Source of the DNA: Cavia porcellus
Taxonomy: Eukaryota > Chordata > Mammalia > Rodentia > Caviidae
NCBI RefSeq assembly: GCF_034190915.1
Contig: NW_026947690.1
Span: forward strand, 186,001 to 250,000
Direction of reading: 5' to 3'
DNA length: 64,000 nt
The translations under genes were made by a program, and so were the position numbers. The notes beneath the pieces are model-generated. The model saw only the letters and a program-made list of their open reading frames with translations, was not told the DNA's origin and searched no databases. This document shows, one piece after another, positions 1 to 12,607 of the stretch (the first letter of the stretch is position 1; each line of letters begins with the position of its first letter).

Positions 1-28
1 CACACCCCTACAATGCGCACCACCCCGC
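1..28 (+). repeat. Partial A unit at left window edge
   Basis: The window opens inside an A unit, at the tail of the shortened 65-bp variant (acacccctacaatgcgc). The same sequence continues leftward in the paralogous copy ending at 12607, which shows the whole 65-bp unit. The array therefore continues to the left of the window. Confidence 0.9.
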
Positions 29-2299
29 GATGTTTTTCAGAAACCTATCGTACATTGCCACTGCATATTCCCTGACCTCCCCATTCTGACCACCCCGCGG
101 GGCTTTTCTCCATCCTACATTGCCACTCACTGCCTATCCTAATTCAGACCCTCCGATTCACAGCACCCCGTGATGTTTTTCTCATTCCTACTAGTGACTG
201 TAATGTAACACACACCCATACAATGCGCACCACCCCGCGATGTTTTTCTCACTCCTACTAGTGAATGTAATGTAACACACACCCATACAATGTGCACCAC
301 CCCGTGATGTTTTTAAGAAACCTATACTGCATTGCCACTGCATGTTCCCTGTCCTCCCGATGCTGACCACACCGCGGTGCTTTTCTCCATCCTACATTGC
401 CACTCACTGCCTATCCTAATGCAGACACTCCGATTCACACAACGCCTTGATGTTTTTCTCACTCGCACTAGTGAATGGAATGTAACACACATCCATACAA
501 TGCGCACCAAACCGCGATATTTTTCAGAAACCTATCCTACATTGCCAATGCATGTTCCTGACCTCCCCATGCTGACCACCCCGCGGTGCTTTTCTCCATC
601 CTACATTGCCACTCACTGCTTATCCTAATTCAGACCCTCCGATTCACACATCCCCGTTATGTTTTTCTCACTGCTACTAGTGAATGTAATGTAACACACA
701 CCCATACAATGTGCACCACCCCGCGATATTTTTCTCACACCTACTAGTGAATGTAATGTAACACACCCCCATACAATGCGCACCACCCCGCGATGTTTTT
801 CAGAAACCCATACTACATTGCCACTGCATGTTCCCTGACCTCCCCATGCTGACCACCCCGCGGTGCTTTTCTGCATCCTACATTGCCACTCACTGCCTAT
901 GCTCATTCAGACCCTCTGATTCACACCACCCCGTGATGTTTTTCTCACTCCTACTAGTGAATGTAATGTAACACACACCCATACAATGCGCACCACCCCG
1001 TGATGTTTTTCTCACTCCTACTAGGGAATGAAATGTAACACACACCCATACAATGCGCACCACCCCGTGATGTTTTTCTCACTCCTACTAGTGAATGTAA
1101 TGTAACACACACCCATACAATGCGCAACACCCCGTGATGTTTTTCTCACTCCTACTAGTGAATGTAATGTAACACACACGCATACAATGCCCACCACACC
1201 GCGATGTTTTTCTCACACCTACTAGTGAATGTAATGTAACACACACGCATACAATGCGCACCACACCGCGATGTTCTTCAGAAACCTATCCTACTTTGCC
1301 ACTGCATGTTCCTGGACCTTCCCATGCTGAACACCCCGCGATGCTTTTCTCCATCCTATTTTGCCACTCACTGCGTATCCTAATTCAGACCCTCCGATTC
1401 ACACCACCCCGTGATGTTTTTCTCACTCCTACTAGTGAATGTAATGAAACACACACCCATACAATGCGCACCACCCTGCGATGTTTTTCTTACGCCTAGT
1501 AGTGACTTTAATGTAACACACAACCATACAATGCGCACCACCCCGCGATGTTTTGCTCACTCCTACTAGTGAATGTAATGTAACACACACGCATACAATG
1601 CCCACCACACCGCGATGTTTTTCTCACACCTACTAGTGAATGTAATGTAACACACACGCATACAATGCGCACCACGCCGTGATGTTTTTCAGAAACCTAT
1701 CCTGCTTTGCCACTGCATGTTCCCTGACCTCCCCATGCTGACCACCCCGTGGTGCTTTTCTCCATCCTACATTTCCCCTCACTGCCTATCCTAATGGAGA
1801 CGATCCGATTCACACCACCCCTTGATGTTTTTCTCACTCCCACTAGTGAATGTAATGTAACACACATCCATACAATGCGCACGACCCCGCGATATTTTTC
1901 AGAATCCTATCCTATATTGCCACTGCATGTTCCTTGCGCTCCCATGCAGACCACCTCGCGGTGCTTTCCTCCATCCTACATTGCCACTCACTCCCTATCC
2001 TAATTCAGACCCTCCGATTCACACCACCCCGTGATGTTTTTCTCACTCCTACTAGTGAATGTAATGTAACACAGACCCATACAATGCGCACCACCCGTGA
2101 TGTTTTTCTCACTCCTACTATTGAATGTAATGTAACACACACCCATACAAGGCGCAGCACCCCGTGATGTTTTTCTCACTCCTACTATTGAATGTAATGT
2201 AACACACACCCATACAATGCGCACCACACAGCGATGTTTTTCTCACACCTACTAGTGAATGTAATGTAACACACACCCATACAATGCGCACGACACCGC
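29..2299 (+). repeat. Array block 1 (A-run code 2,1,2,5,4,1,4)
   Basis: B units start at 29, 306, 516, 792, 1270, 1681 and 1891, followed by 2, 1, 2, 5, 4, 1 and 4 A units. The B at 516 lacks one base (ttcctgacc) and the B at 1891 lacks one (gctcccatgc). The block is recognisably repeated at 12608-14745, with one A unit fewer in two places, and more loosely at 23046-25592. Distinctive members are the A variant with cacacctactag around 725 and 1203 and the B head gatgttcttcag at 1270. Confidence 0.93.
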
Positions 2300-2920
2300 G
2301 ATGTACTTCAGAAACCTATCCTACTTTGCCACTGCATGTTCCTGGACCTCCCCATGCTGAACACCCCGCAATGCTTTTCTCCATCCTACTTTGCCACTCA
2401 CTGCGTATCCTAATTAAGACCCTCCGATTCACACCACCCCGTGATGTTTTTCTCACTCCTACTATTGAATGTAATGCAACACACACCCATACAATGCGCA
2501 CCACCCCGTGATGTTTTTCTCACTCCTACTAGTGAATGTCATGTAACACACACGCATACAATGCGCACCACACCGTGATGTTTTTCGCACTCCTACTAGT
2601 AAACGTAATGTATCACACACCCTTACAATGCGCACCAACCCGCCATGTTTTTCTCACTCCTACTAGTGAATGTAATGTAACACACACCCATACAATGCGC
2701 ACCACCCCGCGATGTTTTTCAGAAACCTATGCTACATTGCCACTGCATGTTCCCTGACCTCCCCAAGCTGACCAGCCCATGGTGCTTTTCTCCATCCTAC
2801 TTTGCCACGCACTGCCTATCCTAATTCAGACCCTCCGATTCACACATCCCCGTGATGTTTTTCTCACTCCTACTAGTGAATGTAATGTAACACACACCCA
2901 TACAATGCGCACCACCCCGC

Positions 2921-2990
2921 GATGTTTTTCAGAAACCTATCCTACATTGCCACTGCATGTTCCCTGACCTCCCCATGCTGACCACCCCGC
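2921..2990 (+). repeat. B1 sub-monomer (70 bp)
   Basis: First half of the representative B unit, from gatgtttttcag to accaccccgc. It shares its first 10 bases with A and its tail accaccccg with both A and B2. It carries the TGA in ccctgacc that closes the main forward open frame; where this reads ccctgccc, the frame runs on into the next unit. Two TGACC(T/A) hexamers lie eight bases apart near its 3' end. Confidence 0.85.
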
Positions 2991-3063
2991 GGTGCTTTTC
3001 TCCATCCTACATTGCCACTCACTGCCTATCCTAATTCAGACCCTCCGATTCACACCACCCCGT
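2991..3063 (+). repeat. B2 sub-monomer (73 bp)
   Basis: Second half of the representative B unit, from ggtgcttttctccatcc to accaccccgt. Relative to B1 it lacks about five bases after the T-rich head, so cctacattgccact starts at offset 16 instead of 21, and it is longer downstream (cactgcctatcctaattc). It is always found joined to B1 and I saw no free B2. The three sub-monomer lengths, 67, 70 and 73, differ by steps of three and sum to 210. Confidence 0.85.
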
Positions 3064-3130
3064 GATGTTTTTCTCACTCCTACTAGTGAATGTAATGTAA
3101 CACACACCCATACAATGCGCACCACCCCGC
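3064..3130 (+). repeat. Representative A unit (67 bp)
   Basis: A consensus-like A unit: gatgtttttctcactcc, ctactagtgaatgtaatg, taacacacacccatac, aatgcgcaccaccccg. It contains the palindromes actagt and tgcgca and a short AC run. A occurs singly after about half of the B units and otherwise in runs of two to seven. Length variants seen are 65 bp (shorter AC run), 66 bp (cactacccgtg, ctacaaggaatg or gttttctcac forms), 68-69 bp (T8 to T10 in the head) and 69 bp (extended AC run). Confidence 0.95.
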
Positions 3131-5707
3131 GATGTTTTTCTCTCTCCTACTAGTGAATGTAATGTAACACACACCCATACAATGCGCACCACCCCGTGAT
3201 GTTTTTCAGAAACCTATCCTACATTGCCACTGCATGATCCCTGACCTCCCCATGATGACCACACCGCGGTGCTTTTCTCTATCCTACATTGCCACTCACT
3301 GCCTATCCTAATAAAGAGCATCCAATTCACATCACCCCGTGATGATTTTCTCACTCCTACTAGTGAATGTAATGTAACACACACCCATACAATGCGCACT
3401 ACCCCGCGATGTTTTAAAGAAACCTATCCTACATTGGCACTGCATGTTCCCTGACCTCCCCATGCTGACCACACCGCGGTGCTTTTCTCCAACCTACATT
3501 GCCACTCACTGCCTATCCTAATTCAGACCCTGCGATTGACACCACACCGTGATGGTTTTCTCACTCCTACTAGTGAATGTAATGTAACACACACCCATAC
3601 AATGCGCACCACCACGCGATGTTTTTCAGAAACCTATCCTACATTGCCAATGCATGTTCCCTGCCCTCCCCATGCTGACAACCCCGCGGTGCTTTTCTCC
3701 TTCCTACATTGCCACTCACTGCCTATCCTAATTCAGACCCTCCGATTCACACCACCCCGTGATGTTTTTCTCACTCCTACTAGTGAATGTAATGTAACAC
3801 ACACCCATACAATGCGCACCACACCGTGATGTTTTTCTCACTCCTACTAGTGAATGTAATGTAACACACAACCATACAATGCACACCACCCCGTGATTTT
3901 TTTCTCACTCCTACTAGTGAATGCAATGTAACCCACACCCATACAATGTGCACCACCCCGCGATCTTTTTCAGAAACCTATCCTACAATGCCACAGCATG
4001 TTCCCTTACTTCCCCATGCTGACCACCCCGCGGTGCTTTTCTCCATCCTACATTGCCACTCACTGCCTATCCTAATTCAGACCATGCAATTCATACCACC
4101 CCGTGATGTTTTTCTCACTCCTACTAGTGAATGTAATGTAACACACACACATACAATGCGCACCACCCTGCGATGTTTTTCAGAAACCCATCCTACATTG
4201 GGACTGCATGTTCCCTGACCTCCCCATGCTGACCACCACACAGTGCTTTTATCCATCCTACATTGCCACTCACTGCCTATCCTAATTCAGACCCTCCGAT
4301 TCACACCACCCCGTGATGTTTTTCTCACTCCTACTAGTGAATGTAATGTAACACAAACCCATACAATGCACACCACTCCGCGATATTTTTCTCACTCCTA
4401 CTAGTGAATGTAATGTTACACACACCCATACAATGCGCACCACCCCGCGATATTTTTCAGAAACCTATCCTACATTGCCACTGCATGTTCCCTGACCTCC
4501 CCATGCTGACCACCCTGCAGTGCTTTTTCCATCCTACATTGCCACGCACTGCCTATCCTAATTCAGACCCACCGATTCACACATGCCCGTGATGTTTTTC
4601 TCACTCCTACTAGGGAATGTAATGTAACACACACCCATACAATGCGCACCACCCCGCGATGTTTTTCAGAAACTTATCCTACATTGCCACTGCATGTTCC
4701 CTGACCTCCCCATGCTGACCACCCCACGGTTCTTTTCTCCATCCAACATTGCCACTCACTGCCTGTCCTAATTCAGACCCTCTGATTCACACCACCGCGT
4801 GATGTTTTTCTCACTCCTACTAGTGAATGTAATGTAACACACACCCATACAATGCGCACCACCCCGCGATGTTTTTCAGAAACCTATCCTACATTGCCAC
4901 TGCATGTTCCCTGACCTCCCCATGCTGACCACCCCGCGGTTCTTTTCTCCATCCAACATTGTCACTCACTGCCTGTCCTAATTCAGACCCTCTGATTCAC
5001 ACCACCGCGTGATGTTTTTCTCACTCCTACTAGTGAATGTAATGGAACACACACCCATACAATGTGCACCACCCCGCGATGTTTTTCAGAAACCTATCCT
5101 GCATTGCCACTGCATGTTCCCTGACCTCCCCTTGCTGACCACCCCGCGGTGCCTTTCTCCATCCTACATTGCCACTCACTGCCTATCCTAATTCAGACCC
5201 TCCGATTCACACCACCCCGTGATGTTTTTCTCACTCCTTCTAGTGAATGTAATGTAACACACACCCATACAATGCTCACCACCCCGCGATGATTTTCTCA
5301 CTCCTACTAGTGAATGTAATGTAACACACACCCATACAATGCGCACCACCCCGCGATGTTTTTCAGAAACCTATCCTACATTGCCACTGCATGTTCCCTG
5401 ACATCCCCATGCTGACCACCCCGTGGTGCTTTTCTCCATCCTACATTGCCACTCACTACCTATCCTAATTCAGACCCTCCGATTCACACCACCCCGTGAT
5501 GTTTTTCTCACTTCTCCTAGTGAATGTAACGTAACACACCCCCATACAATGCGCACCACCCCACGATGTTTTTCAGAAACCTATCCTACCTTGCCACTGC
5601 ATGTTCTCTGCCCTCCCCATGCTGAGCACCGCGCTGTGCTTTTCTCCATCCTACATTGCCACTCACTGCCTATCCTAATTCAGACCCTCCGATTCACACC
5701 ACCCCGT

Positions 5708-6176
5708 GATGTTTTTCTCACTCCTACTAGTGAATGTAATGTAACACACACCCATACAATGCGCACCACGCCGTGATGTTTTTCTCACTCCTACTAGTGA
5801 ATGTAGTGTAACACACACCCATACAATGCGCACCACCCCGTGATGTTTTTCTCACTCCTACTAGTGAATGTAATGTTATACACACCCATACAATGTGCAC
5901 CACCCCGCAATGTTTTTCTCACTCCTACTAGTGAATGTAATGTAACACACACCCATACAATGCGCACCACACCGTGATGTTTTTCGCACTCCTACTAGTA
6001 AACGTAATGTATCACACACCCTTACAATGCGCACCAACCCGCCATGTTTTTCTCACTCCTACTAGTGAATGTAATGTAACACACACCCATTCAATGCGAA
6101 CCACCCCGTGATGTTTTTCTCACTCCTACTAGCCAATGTAATGTAACACACACCCATACAATGCGCACCACCCGGC
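5708..6176 (+). repeat. Run of seven A units
   Basis: Seven consecutive A units with no B between them (starts 5708, 5775, 5842, 5909, 5976, 6043, 6110). They include the variant with agtaaacgtaatgtatcac at 5976, which also occurs at 2577. The same run is present at 9585-10053 in the second 3.9-kb copy. Such runs are what A-with-A misaligned exchange would produce. Confidence 0.93.
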
Positions 6177-9100
6177 GATGTTTTTCACAAACCTAACCTA
6201 CATTGCCACTGCATGTTCCCTGACCTCCCCATGCTGAACACCCCGCAATGCTTTTCTCCATCCTACTTTGCCACTCACTGCGTATCCTAATTAAGACCCT
6301 CCGATTCACACCACCCCGTGATGTTTTTCTCACTCCTACTATTGAATGTAATGCAACACACACCCATACAATGCGCACCACCCCGTGATGTTTTTCTCAC
6401 TCCTACTAGTGAATGTCATGTAACACACACGCATACAATGCGCACCACACCGTGATGTTTTTCGCACTCCTACTAGTAAACGTAATGTATCACACACCCT
6501 TACAATGCGCACCAACCCGCCATGTTTTTCTCACTCCTACTAGTGAATGTAATGTAACACACACCCATACAATGCGCACCACCCCGCGATGTTTTTCAGA
6601 AACCTATGCTACATTGCCACTGCATGTTCCCTGACCTCCCCAAGCTGACCAGCCCATGGTGCTTTTCTCCATCCTACTTTGCCACGCACTGCCTATCCTA
6701 ATTCAGACCCTCCGATTCACACATCCCCGTGATGTTTTTCTCACTCCTACTAGTGAATGTAATGTAACACACACCCATACAATGCGCACCACCCCGCGAT
6801 GTTTTTCAGAAACCTATCCTACATTGCCACTGCATGTTCCCTGACCTCCCCATGCTGACCACCCCGCGGTGCTTTTCTCCATCCTACATTGCCACTCACT
6901 GCCTATCCTAATTCAGACCCTCCGATTCACACCACCCCGTGATGTTTTTCTCACTCCTACTAGTGAATGTAATGTAACACACACCCATACAATGCGCACC
7001 ACCCCGCGATGTTTTTCTCTCTCCTACTAGTGAATGTAATGTAACACACACCCATACAATGCGCACCACCCCGTGATGTTTTTCAGAAACCTATCCTACA
7101 TTGCCACTGCATGATCCCTGACCTCCCCATGATGACCACACCGCGGTGCTTTTCTCTATCCTACATTGCCACTCACTGCCTATCCTAATAAAGAGCATCC
7201 AATTCACATCACCCCGTGATGATTTTCTCACTCCTACTAGTGAATGTAATGTAACACACACCCATACAATGCGCACTACCCCGCGATGTTTTAAAGAAAC
7301 CTATCCTACATTGGCACTGCATGTTCCCTGACCTCCCCATGCTGACCACACCGCGGTGCTTTTCTCCAACCTACATTGCCACTCACTGCCTATCCTAATT
7401 CAGACCCTGCGATTGACACCACACCGTGATGGTTTTCTCACTCCTACTAGTGAATGTAATGTAACACACACCCATACAATGCGCACCACCACGCGATGTT
7501 TTTCAGAAACCTATCCTACATTGCCAATGCATGTTCCCTGCCCTCCCCATGCTGACAACCCCGCGGTGCTTTTCTCCTTCCTACATTGCCACTCACTGCC
7601 TATCCTAATTCAGACCCTCCGATTCACACCACCCCGTGATGTTTTTCTCACTCCTACTAGTGAATGTAATGTAACACACACCCATACAATGCGCACCACA
7701 CCGTGATGTTTTTCTCACTCCTACTAGTGAATGTAATGTAACACACAACCATACAATGCACACCACCCCGTGATTTTTTTCTCACTCCTACTAGTGAATG
7801 CAATGTAACCCACACCCATACAATGTGCACCACCCCGCGATCTTTTTCAGAAACCTATCCTACAATGCCACAGCATGTTCCCTTACTTCCCCATGCTGAC
7901 CACCCCGCGGTGCTTTTCTCCATCCTACATTGCCACTCACTGCCTATCCTAATTCAGACCATGCAATTCATACCACCCCGTGATGTTTTTCTCACTCCTA
8001 CTAGTGAATGTAATGTAACACACACACATACAATGCGCACCACCCTGCGATGTTTTTCAGAAACCCATCCTACATTGGGACTGCATGTTCCCTGACCTCC
8101 CCATGCTGACCACCACACAGTGCTTTTATCCATCCTACATTGCCACTCACTGCCTATCCTAATTCAGACCCTCCGATTCACACCACCCCGTGATGTTTTT
8201 CTCACTCCTACTAGTGAATGTAATGTAACACAAACCCATACAATGCACACCACTCCGCGATATTTTTCTCACTCCTACTAGTGAATGTAATGTTACACAC
8301 ACCCATACAATGCGCACCACCCCGCGATATTTTTCAGAAACCTATCCTACATTGCCACTGCATGTTCCCTGACCTCCCCATGCTGACCACCCTGCAGTGC
8401 TTTTTCCATCCTACATTGCCACGCACTGCCTATCCTAATTCAGACCCACCGATTCACACATGCCCGTGATGTTTTTCTCACTCCTACTAGGGAATGTAAT
8501 GTAACACACACCCATACAATGCGCACCACCCCGCGATGTTTTTCAGAAACTTATCCTACATTGCCACTGCATGTTCCCTGACCTCCCCATGCTGACCACC
8601 CCACGGTTCTTTTCTCCATCCAACATTGCCACTCACTGCCTGTCCTAATTCAGACCCTCTGATTCACACCACCGCGTGATGTTTTTCTCACTCCTACTAG
8701 TGAATGTAATGTAACACACACCCATACAATGCGCACAACCCCGCGATGTTTTTCAGAAACCTATCCTACATTGCCACTGCATGTTCCCTGACCTCCCCAT
8801 GCTGACCACCCCGCGGTTCTTTTCTCCATCCAACATTGTCACTCACTGCCTGTCCTAATTCAGACCCTCTGATTCACACCACCGCGTGATGTTTTTCTCA
8901 CTCCTACTAGTGAATGTAATGGAACACACACCCATACAATGTGCACCACCCCGCGATGTTTTTCAGAAACCTATCCTGCATTGCCACTGCATGTTCCCTG
9001 ACCTCCCCTTGCTGACCACCCCGCGGTGCCTTTCTCCATCCTACATTGCCACTCACTGCCTATCCTAATTCAGACCCTCCGATTCACACCACCCCGTGAT

Positions 9101-10053
9101 GTTTTTCTCACTCCTTCTAGTGAATGTAATGTAACACACACCCATACAATGCTCACCACCCCGCGATGATTTTCTCACTCCTACTAGTGAATGTAATGTA
9201 ACACACACCCATACAATGCGCACCACCCCGCGATGTTTTTCAGAAACCTATCCTACATTGCCACTGCATGTTCCCTGACATCCCCATGCTGACCACCCCG
9301 TGGTGCTTTTCTCCATCCTACATTGCCACTCACTACCTATCCTAATTCAGACCCTCCGATTCACACCACCCCGTGATGTTTTTCTCACTTCTCCTAGTGA
9401 ATGTAACGTAACACACCCCCATACAATGCGCACCACCCCACGATGTTTTTCAGAAACCTATCCTACCTTGCCACTGCATGTTCTCTGCCCTCCCCATGCT
9501 GAGCACCGCGCTGTGCTTTTCTCCATCCTACATTGCCACTCACTGCCTATCCTAATTCAGACCCTCCGATTCACACCACCCCGTGATGTTTTTCTCACTC
9601 CTACTAGTGAATGTAATGTAACACACACCCATACAATGCGCACCACGCCGTGATGTTTTTCTCACTCCTACTAGTGAATGTAGTGTAACACACACCCATA
9701 CAATGCGCACCACCCCGTGATGTTTTTCTCACTCCTACTAGTGAATGTAATGTTATACACACCCATACAATGTGCACCACCCCGCAATGTTTTTCTCACT
9801 CCTACTAGTGAATGTAATGTAACACACACCCATACAATGCGCACCACACCGTGATGTTTTTCGCACTCCTACTAGTAAACGTAATGTATCACACACCCTT
9901 ACAATGCGCACCAACCCGCCATGTTTTTCTCACTCCTACTAGTGAATGTAATGTAACACACACCCATTCAATGCGAACCACCCCGTGATGTTTTTCTCAC
10001 TCCTACTAGCCAATGTAATGTAACACACACCCATACAATGCGCACCACCCGGC
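6177..10053 (+). repeat. 3,877-bp higher-order repeat, copy 2 (14 B + 28 A)
   Basis: Direct tandem copy of 2300-6176 at a constant offset of 3,877. Matching runs from about 6222 to 10113, with the exchange point inside B1 near gacctccccatgctga. In the lines I compared, the only difference inside the block was C at 4860 against A at 8737. The nine sizeable open frames in each copy translate identically. This is by far the least diverged large duplication in the window, so it is either a very recent unequal exchange or an assembly duplication. Confidence 0.96.
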
Positions 10054-12607
10054 GATGTTTTTCACAAACCTAACCTACATTGCCACTGCATGTTCCCTGA
10101 CCTCCCCATGCTGACCATCCCGCGGTGCTTTTCTCCATCCTACATTGCCACTCACTGCCTATCCTAATTCAGACCCTCCGATTCACACCACCCCGTGATG
10201 TTTTTCTCACTCCTACTAGTGAATGTAATGTAACACACACCCAAACAATGCGCACCACTCCGTGATATTTTTCTCACTCCTATTAGTGAATGTAATGTTA
10301 CACACCCGTACAATGCACACCACCCCGCGATGTTTTTCAGAAACCTATCCTACATTGCGACTGCATGTTTCCTGACCTCCCCATTCTGACCACCCCGTGG
10401 AGCTTTTCTCCATCCTACATTGCCACTCACTGCCTATCCTAATTCAGACCCTCCGATTCACGCCACCCTGTGATGTTTTCTCACTCCTACTTTTGAATGT
10501 AATGTAACACACACCCATACATTGCGCACCACCCCGCGATGTTTTTCTCACTCCTACTAGTGAATGTAATGGAACACACACCCATACAATGTGCACCACC
10601 CCGCGATGTTTTTCAGAAACCTATCCTGCATTGCCACTGCATGTTCCCTGACCTCCCCTTGCTGACCACCCCGCGGTGCCTTTCTCCATCCTACATTGCC
10701 ACTCACTGCCTATCCTAATTCAGACCCTCCGATTCACACCACCCCGTGATGTTTTTCTCACTCCTTCTAGTGAATGTAATGTAACACACACCCATACAAT
10801 GCTCACCACCCCGCGATGATTTTCTCACTCCTACTAGTGAATGTAATGTAACACACACCCATACAATGCGCACCACCCCGCGATGTTTTTCAGAAACCTA
10901 TCCTACATTGCCACTGCATGTTCCCTGACATCCCCATGCTGACCACCCCGTGGTGCTTTTCTCCATCCTACATTGCCACTCACTACCTATCCTAATTCAG
11001 ACCCTCCGATTCACACCACCCCGTGATGTTTTTCTCACTTCTCCTAGTGAATGTAACGTGACACACCCCCATACAATGCGCACCACCCCACGATGTTTTT
11101 CAGAAACCTATCCTACATGGCCACTGCATGTTCCCTGCCCTCCCCATTCTGAGCACCGCGCTGTGCTTTTCTCCATCCTACATTGCCACTCACTGCCTAT
11201 CCTAATTCAGACCCTCCGATTCACACCACCCCGTGATGTTTTTCTCACTCCTACTAGTGAATGTAATGTAACACACACCCATACAATGCGCACCACGCCG
11301 TGATGTTTTTCTCACTCCTACTAGTGAATGTAGTGTAACACACACCCATACAATGCGCACCACCCCGTGATGTTTTTCTCACTCCTACTAGTGAATGTAA
11401 TGTTACACACACCCATACAATGTGCACCACCCCGCGATGTTTTTCTCACTCCTACTAGTGAATGTAATGGAACACACACCCATACAATGTGCACCACCCC
11501 GCGATGTTTTTCAAAAACCTATCCTGCATTGCCACTGCATGTTCCCTGACCTCCCCATGATGACCATCCCGCGGTGCCTTTCTCCATCCCACATTGCCAC
11601 TCACTGCCTATCCTAATGCAGACCCTCCGATTCACACCACCCCTTGAGGTTTATCTCACTCCCACTAGTGAATGTAATGTAACACACATCCATACAATGC
11701 GCACCACCCCGCGATGTTTTTCAGAAACCTATCCTACATTGCCACTGCATGTTCCCTGACCTCCGCATCGTGACCACCCCGCGGTGCTTTTCTCCATCCT
11801 ACATTGCCACTCACTGCCTATCCTAATTCAGACCCTCCGATTCACACATCCCCGTGATGTTTTTCTCACTCCTACTATAGAATATAATGTAACACACACC
11901 CATACAATGCGCACCACCCGTCGATGTTTTTCAGAAACCTGTCCTACATTGCCACTGCGTGTTCCCTGACCTCCCCATGCTGACCACACCGCGGTGCTTT
12001 TCTCCATCCTACATTGCCACTCACTGCCTATCCTAATTCTGACCCTCCGATTCACATCACCTCGTGATGTTTTTCTCATTCCTTCTAGTGAATGTAATGT
12101 AACACACACCCATACAATGCGCACCACCCCGTGATGTTTTCTCACTCCTACTAGTGAATGTAATGTAACACACACCCATACAATGCGCACCACCCCGTGA
12201 CGTTTTTCTCACTCCTACTAGTGAATGTAATGTAACACACACCCATACAATGCGCACCACACCGCGAAGTTTTTCTCACACCTACTAGTGAATGTAATGT
12301 AACACACACCCATACAATGCGCACCACACCGCGATGTTCTTCAGATACCTATCCTACTTTGCCACTGCATGTTCCTGGACCTCCCCATGCTGAACACCCC
12401 GCGATGCTTTTCTCCATCCTACTTTGCCACTCACAGCGTATCCTAATTCAGACCCTCCGATTCACACCACCCCGTGATGTTTTTCTCACTCCAACTAGCG
12501 AATGTAATGTAACACACACCCAAACAATGCGCACCACTCCGCGATGTTTTTCTCACTCCTATTAGTGAATGTAGTGTTACACACCCCTACAATGCGCACC
12601 ACCCCGC
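10054..12607 (+). repeat. Array block with mosaic structure (code 2,2,2,1,4,1,1,4,2)
   Basis: B starts are 10054, 10329, 10605, 10882, 11092, 11503, 11713, 11923 and 12333. The block includes two copies of the 65-bp A variant (10264 and 12543), each directly before a B that reads cattctgacc. It also contains a re-duplicated stretch of the preceding block (separate entry). The final B at 12333 has the gatgttcttcag head seen at 1270, 13783, 22771, 24630 and 29602. Confidence 0.92.
10537..11469 (+). repeat. 0.93-kb duplication of 8887-9819
   Basis: Constant offset of 1,650 bp to 8887-9819, including the marker gtaatggaacac. The two copies share unit order and nearly all bases. I saw about seven differences, for example gtaacgta/gtaacgtg and tacctt/tacatg. 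They are therefore older than the 3.9-kb pair but still about 99% alike by eye. Confidence 0.85.

Larger units (their letters stand above)
2921..3063 (+). repeat. Representative B unit (143 bp)
   Basis: This copy matches the consensus I inferred for B. It opens with gatgtttttcagaaacc, continues through cctacattgccactgcatg, a C-rich centre (tgacctccccatgctgacc), the accccgcggtgc junction, a second cctacattgccact, and ends cacaccaccccgt. The 14-mer cctacattgccact occurs twice, at offsets 21 and 86. Together with the repeated head and tail this shows that B is an internal dimer, B1 + B2. B units are always separated from the next B by at least one A. A hand count gives about 57 C against 18 G on this strand. 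Confidence 0.95.
2300..6176 (+). repeat. 3,877-bp higher-order repeat, copy 1 (14 B + 28 A)
   Basis: B starts are 2300, 2711, 2921, 3198, 3408, 3618, 3962, 4172, 4449, 4658, 4868, 5078, 5355 and 5565. The A-run code is 4,1,2,1,1,3,1,2,1,1,1,2,1,7. Copy 2 follows directly with the same code. Matching to copy 2 holds from about 2345 to 6236. The left part also matches 14746-16894. The B at 4449 is one base short (gctttttcc). The block ends in a run of seven A units, among the longest in the window. Confidence 0.96.

Noticed and set aside
2965..2984. Two TGACC(T/A) hexamers eight bases apart in B1, resembling nuclear-receptor half-sites
   Set aside because: Six-base matches in a C-rich repeat are expected by chance, and the eight-base spacing is not a standard receptor arrangement. 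No supporting promoter context is visible.
2921..3063. Canonical G-quadruplex in the minus strand of B
   Set aside because: The G runs (gggg, gggg, ggg) are separated by loops longer than seven bases and only three occur close together, so the usual four-run rule is not met. Only the general strand asymmetry is reported.
3100..3125. Z-DNA-forming potential of the AC run plus tgcgcac in each A unit
   Set aside because: The alternating purine-pyrimidine tracts are only about eight bases each and interrupted by ccc and aat, which is weak. Not reported as a finding.
2921..3130. Pol III gene remnant (tRNA- or SINE-derived monomer)
   Set aside because: The T5 tract resembles a terminator, but no A-box or B-box-like motif (ggttcgan-type) is found in A, B1 or B2 on either strand, and no tRNA fold is apparent.
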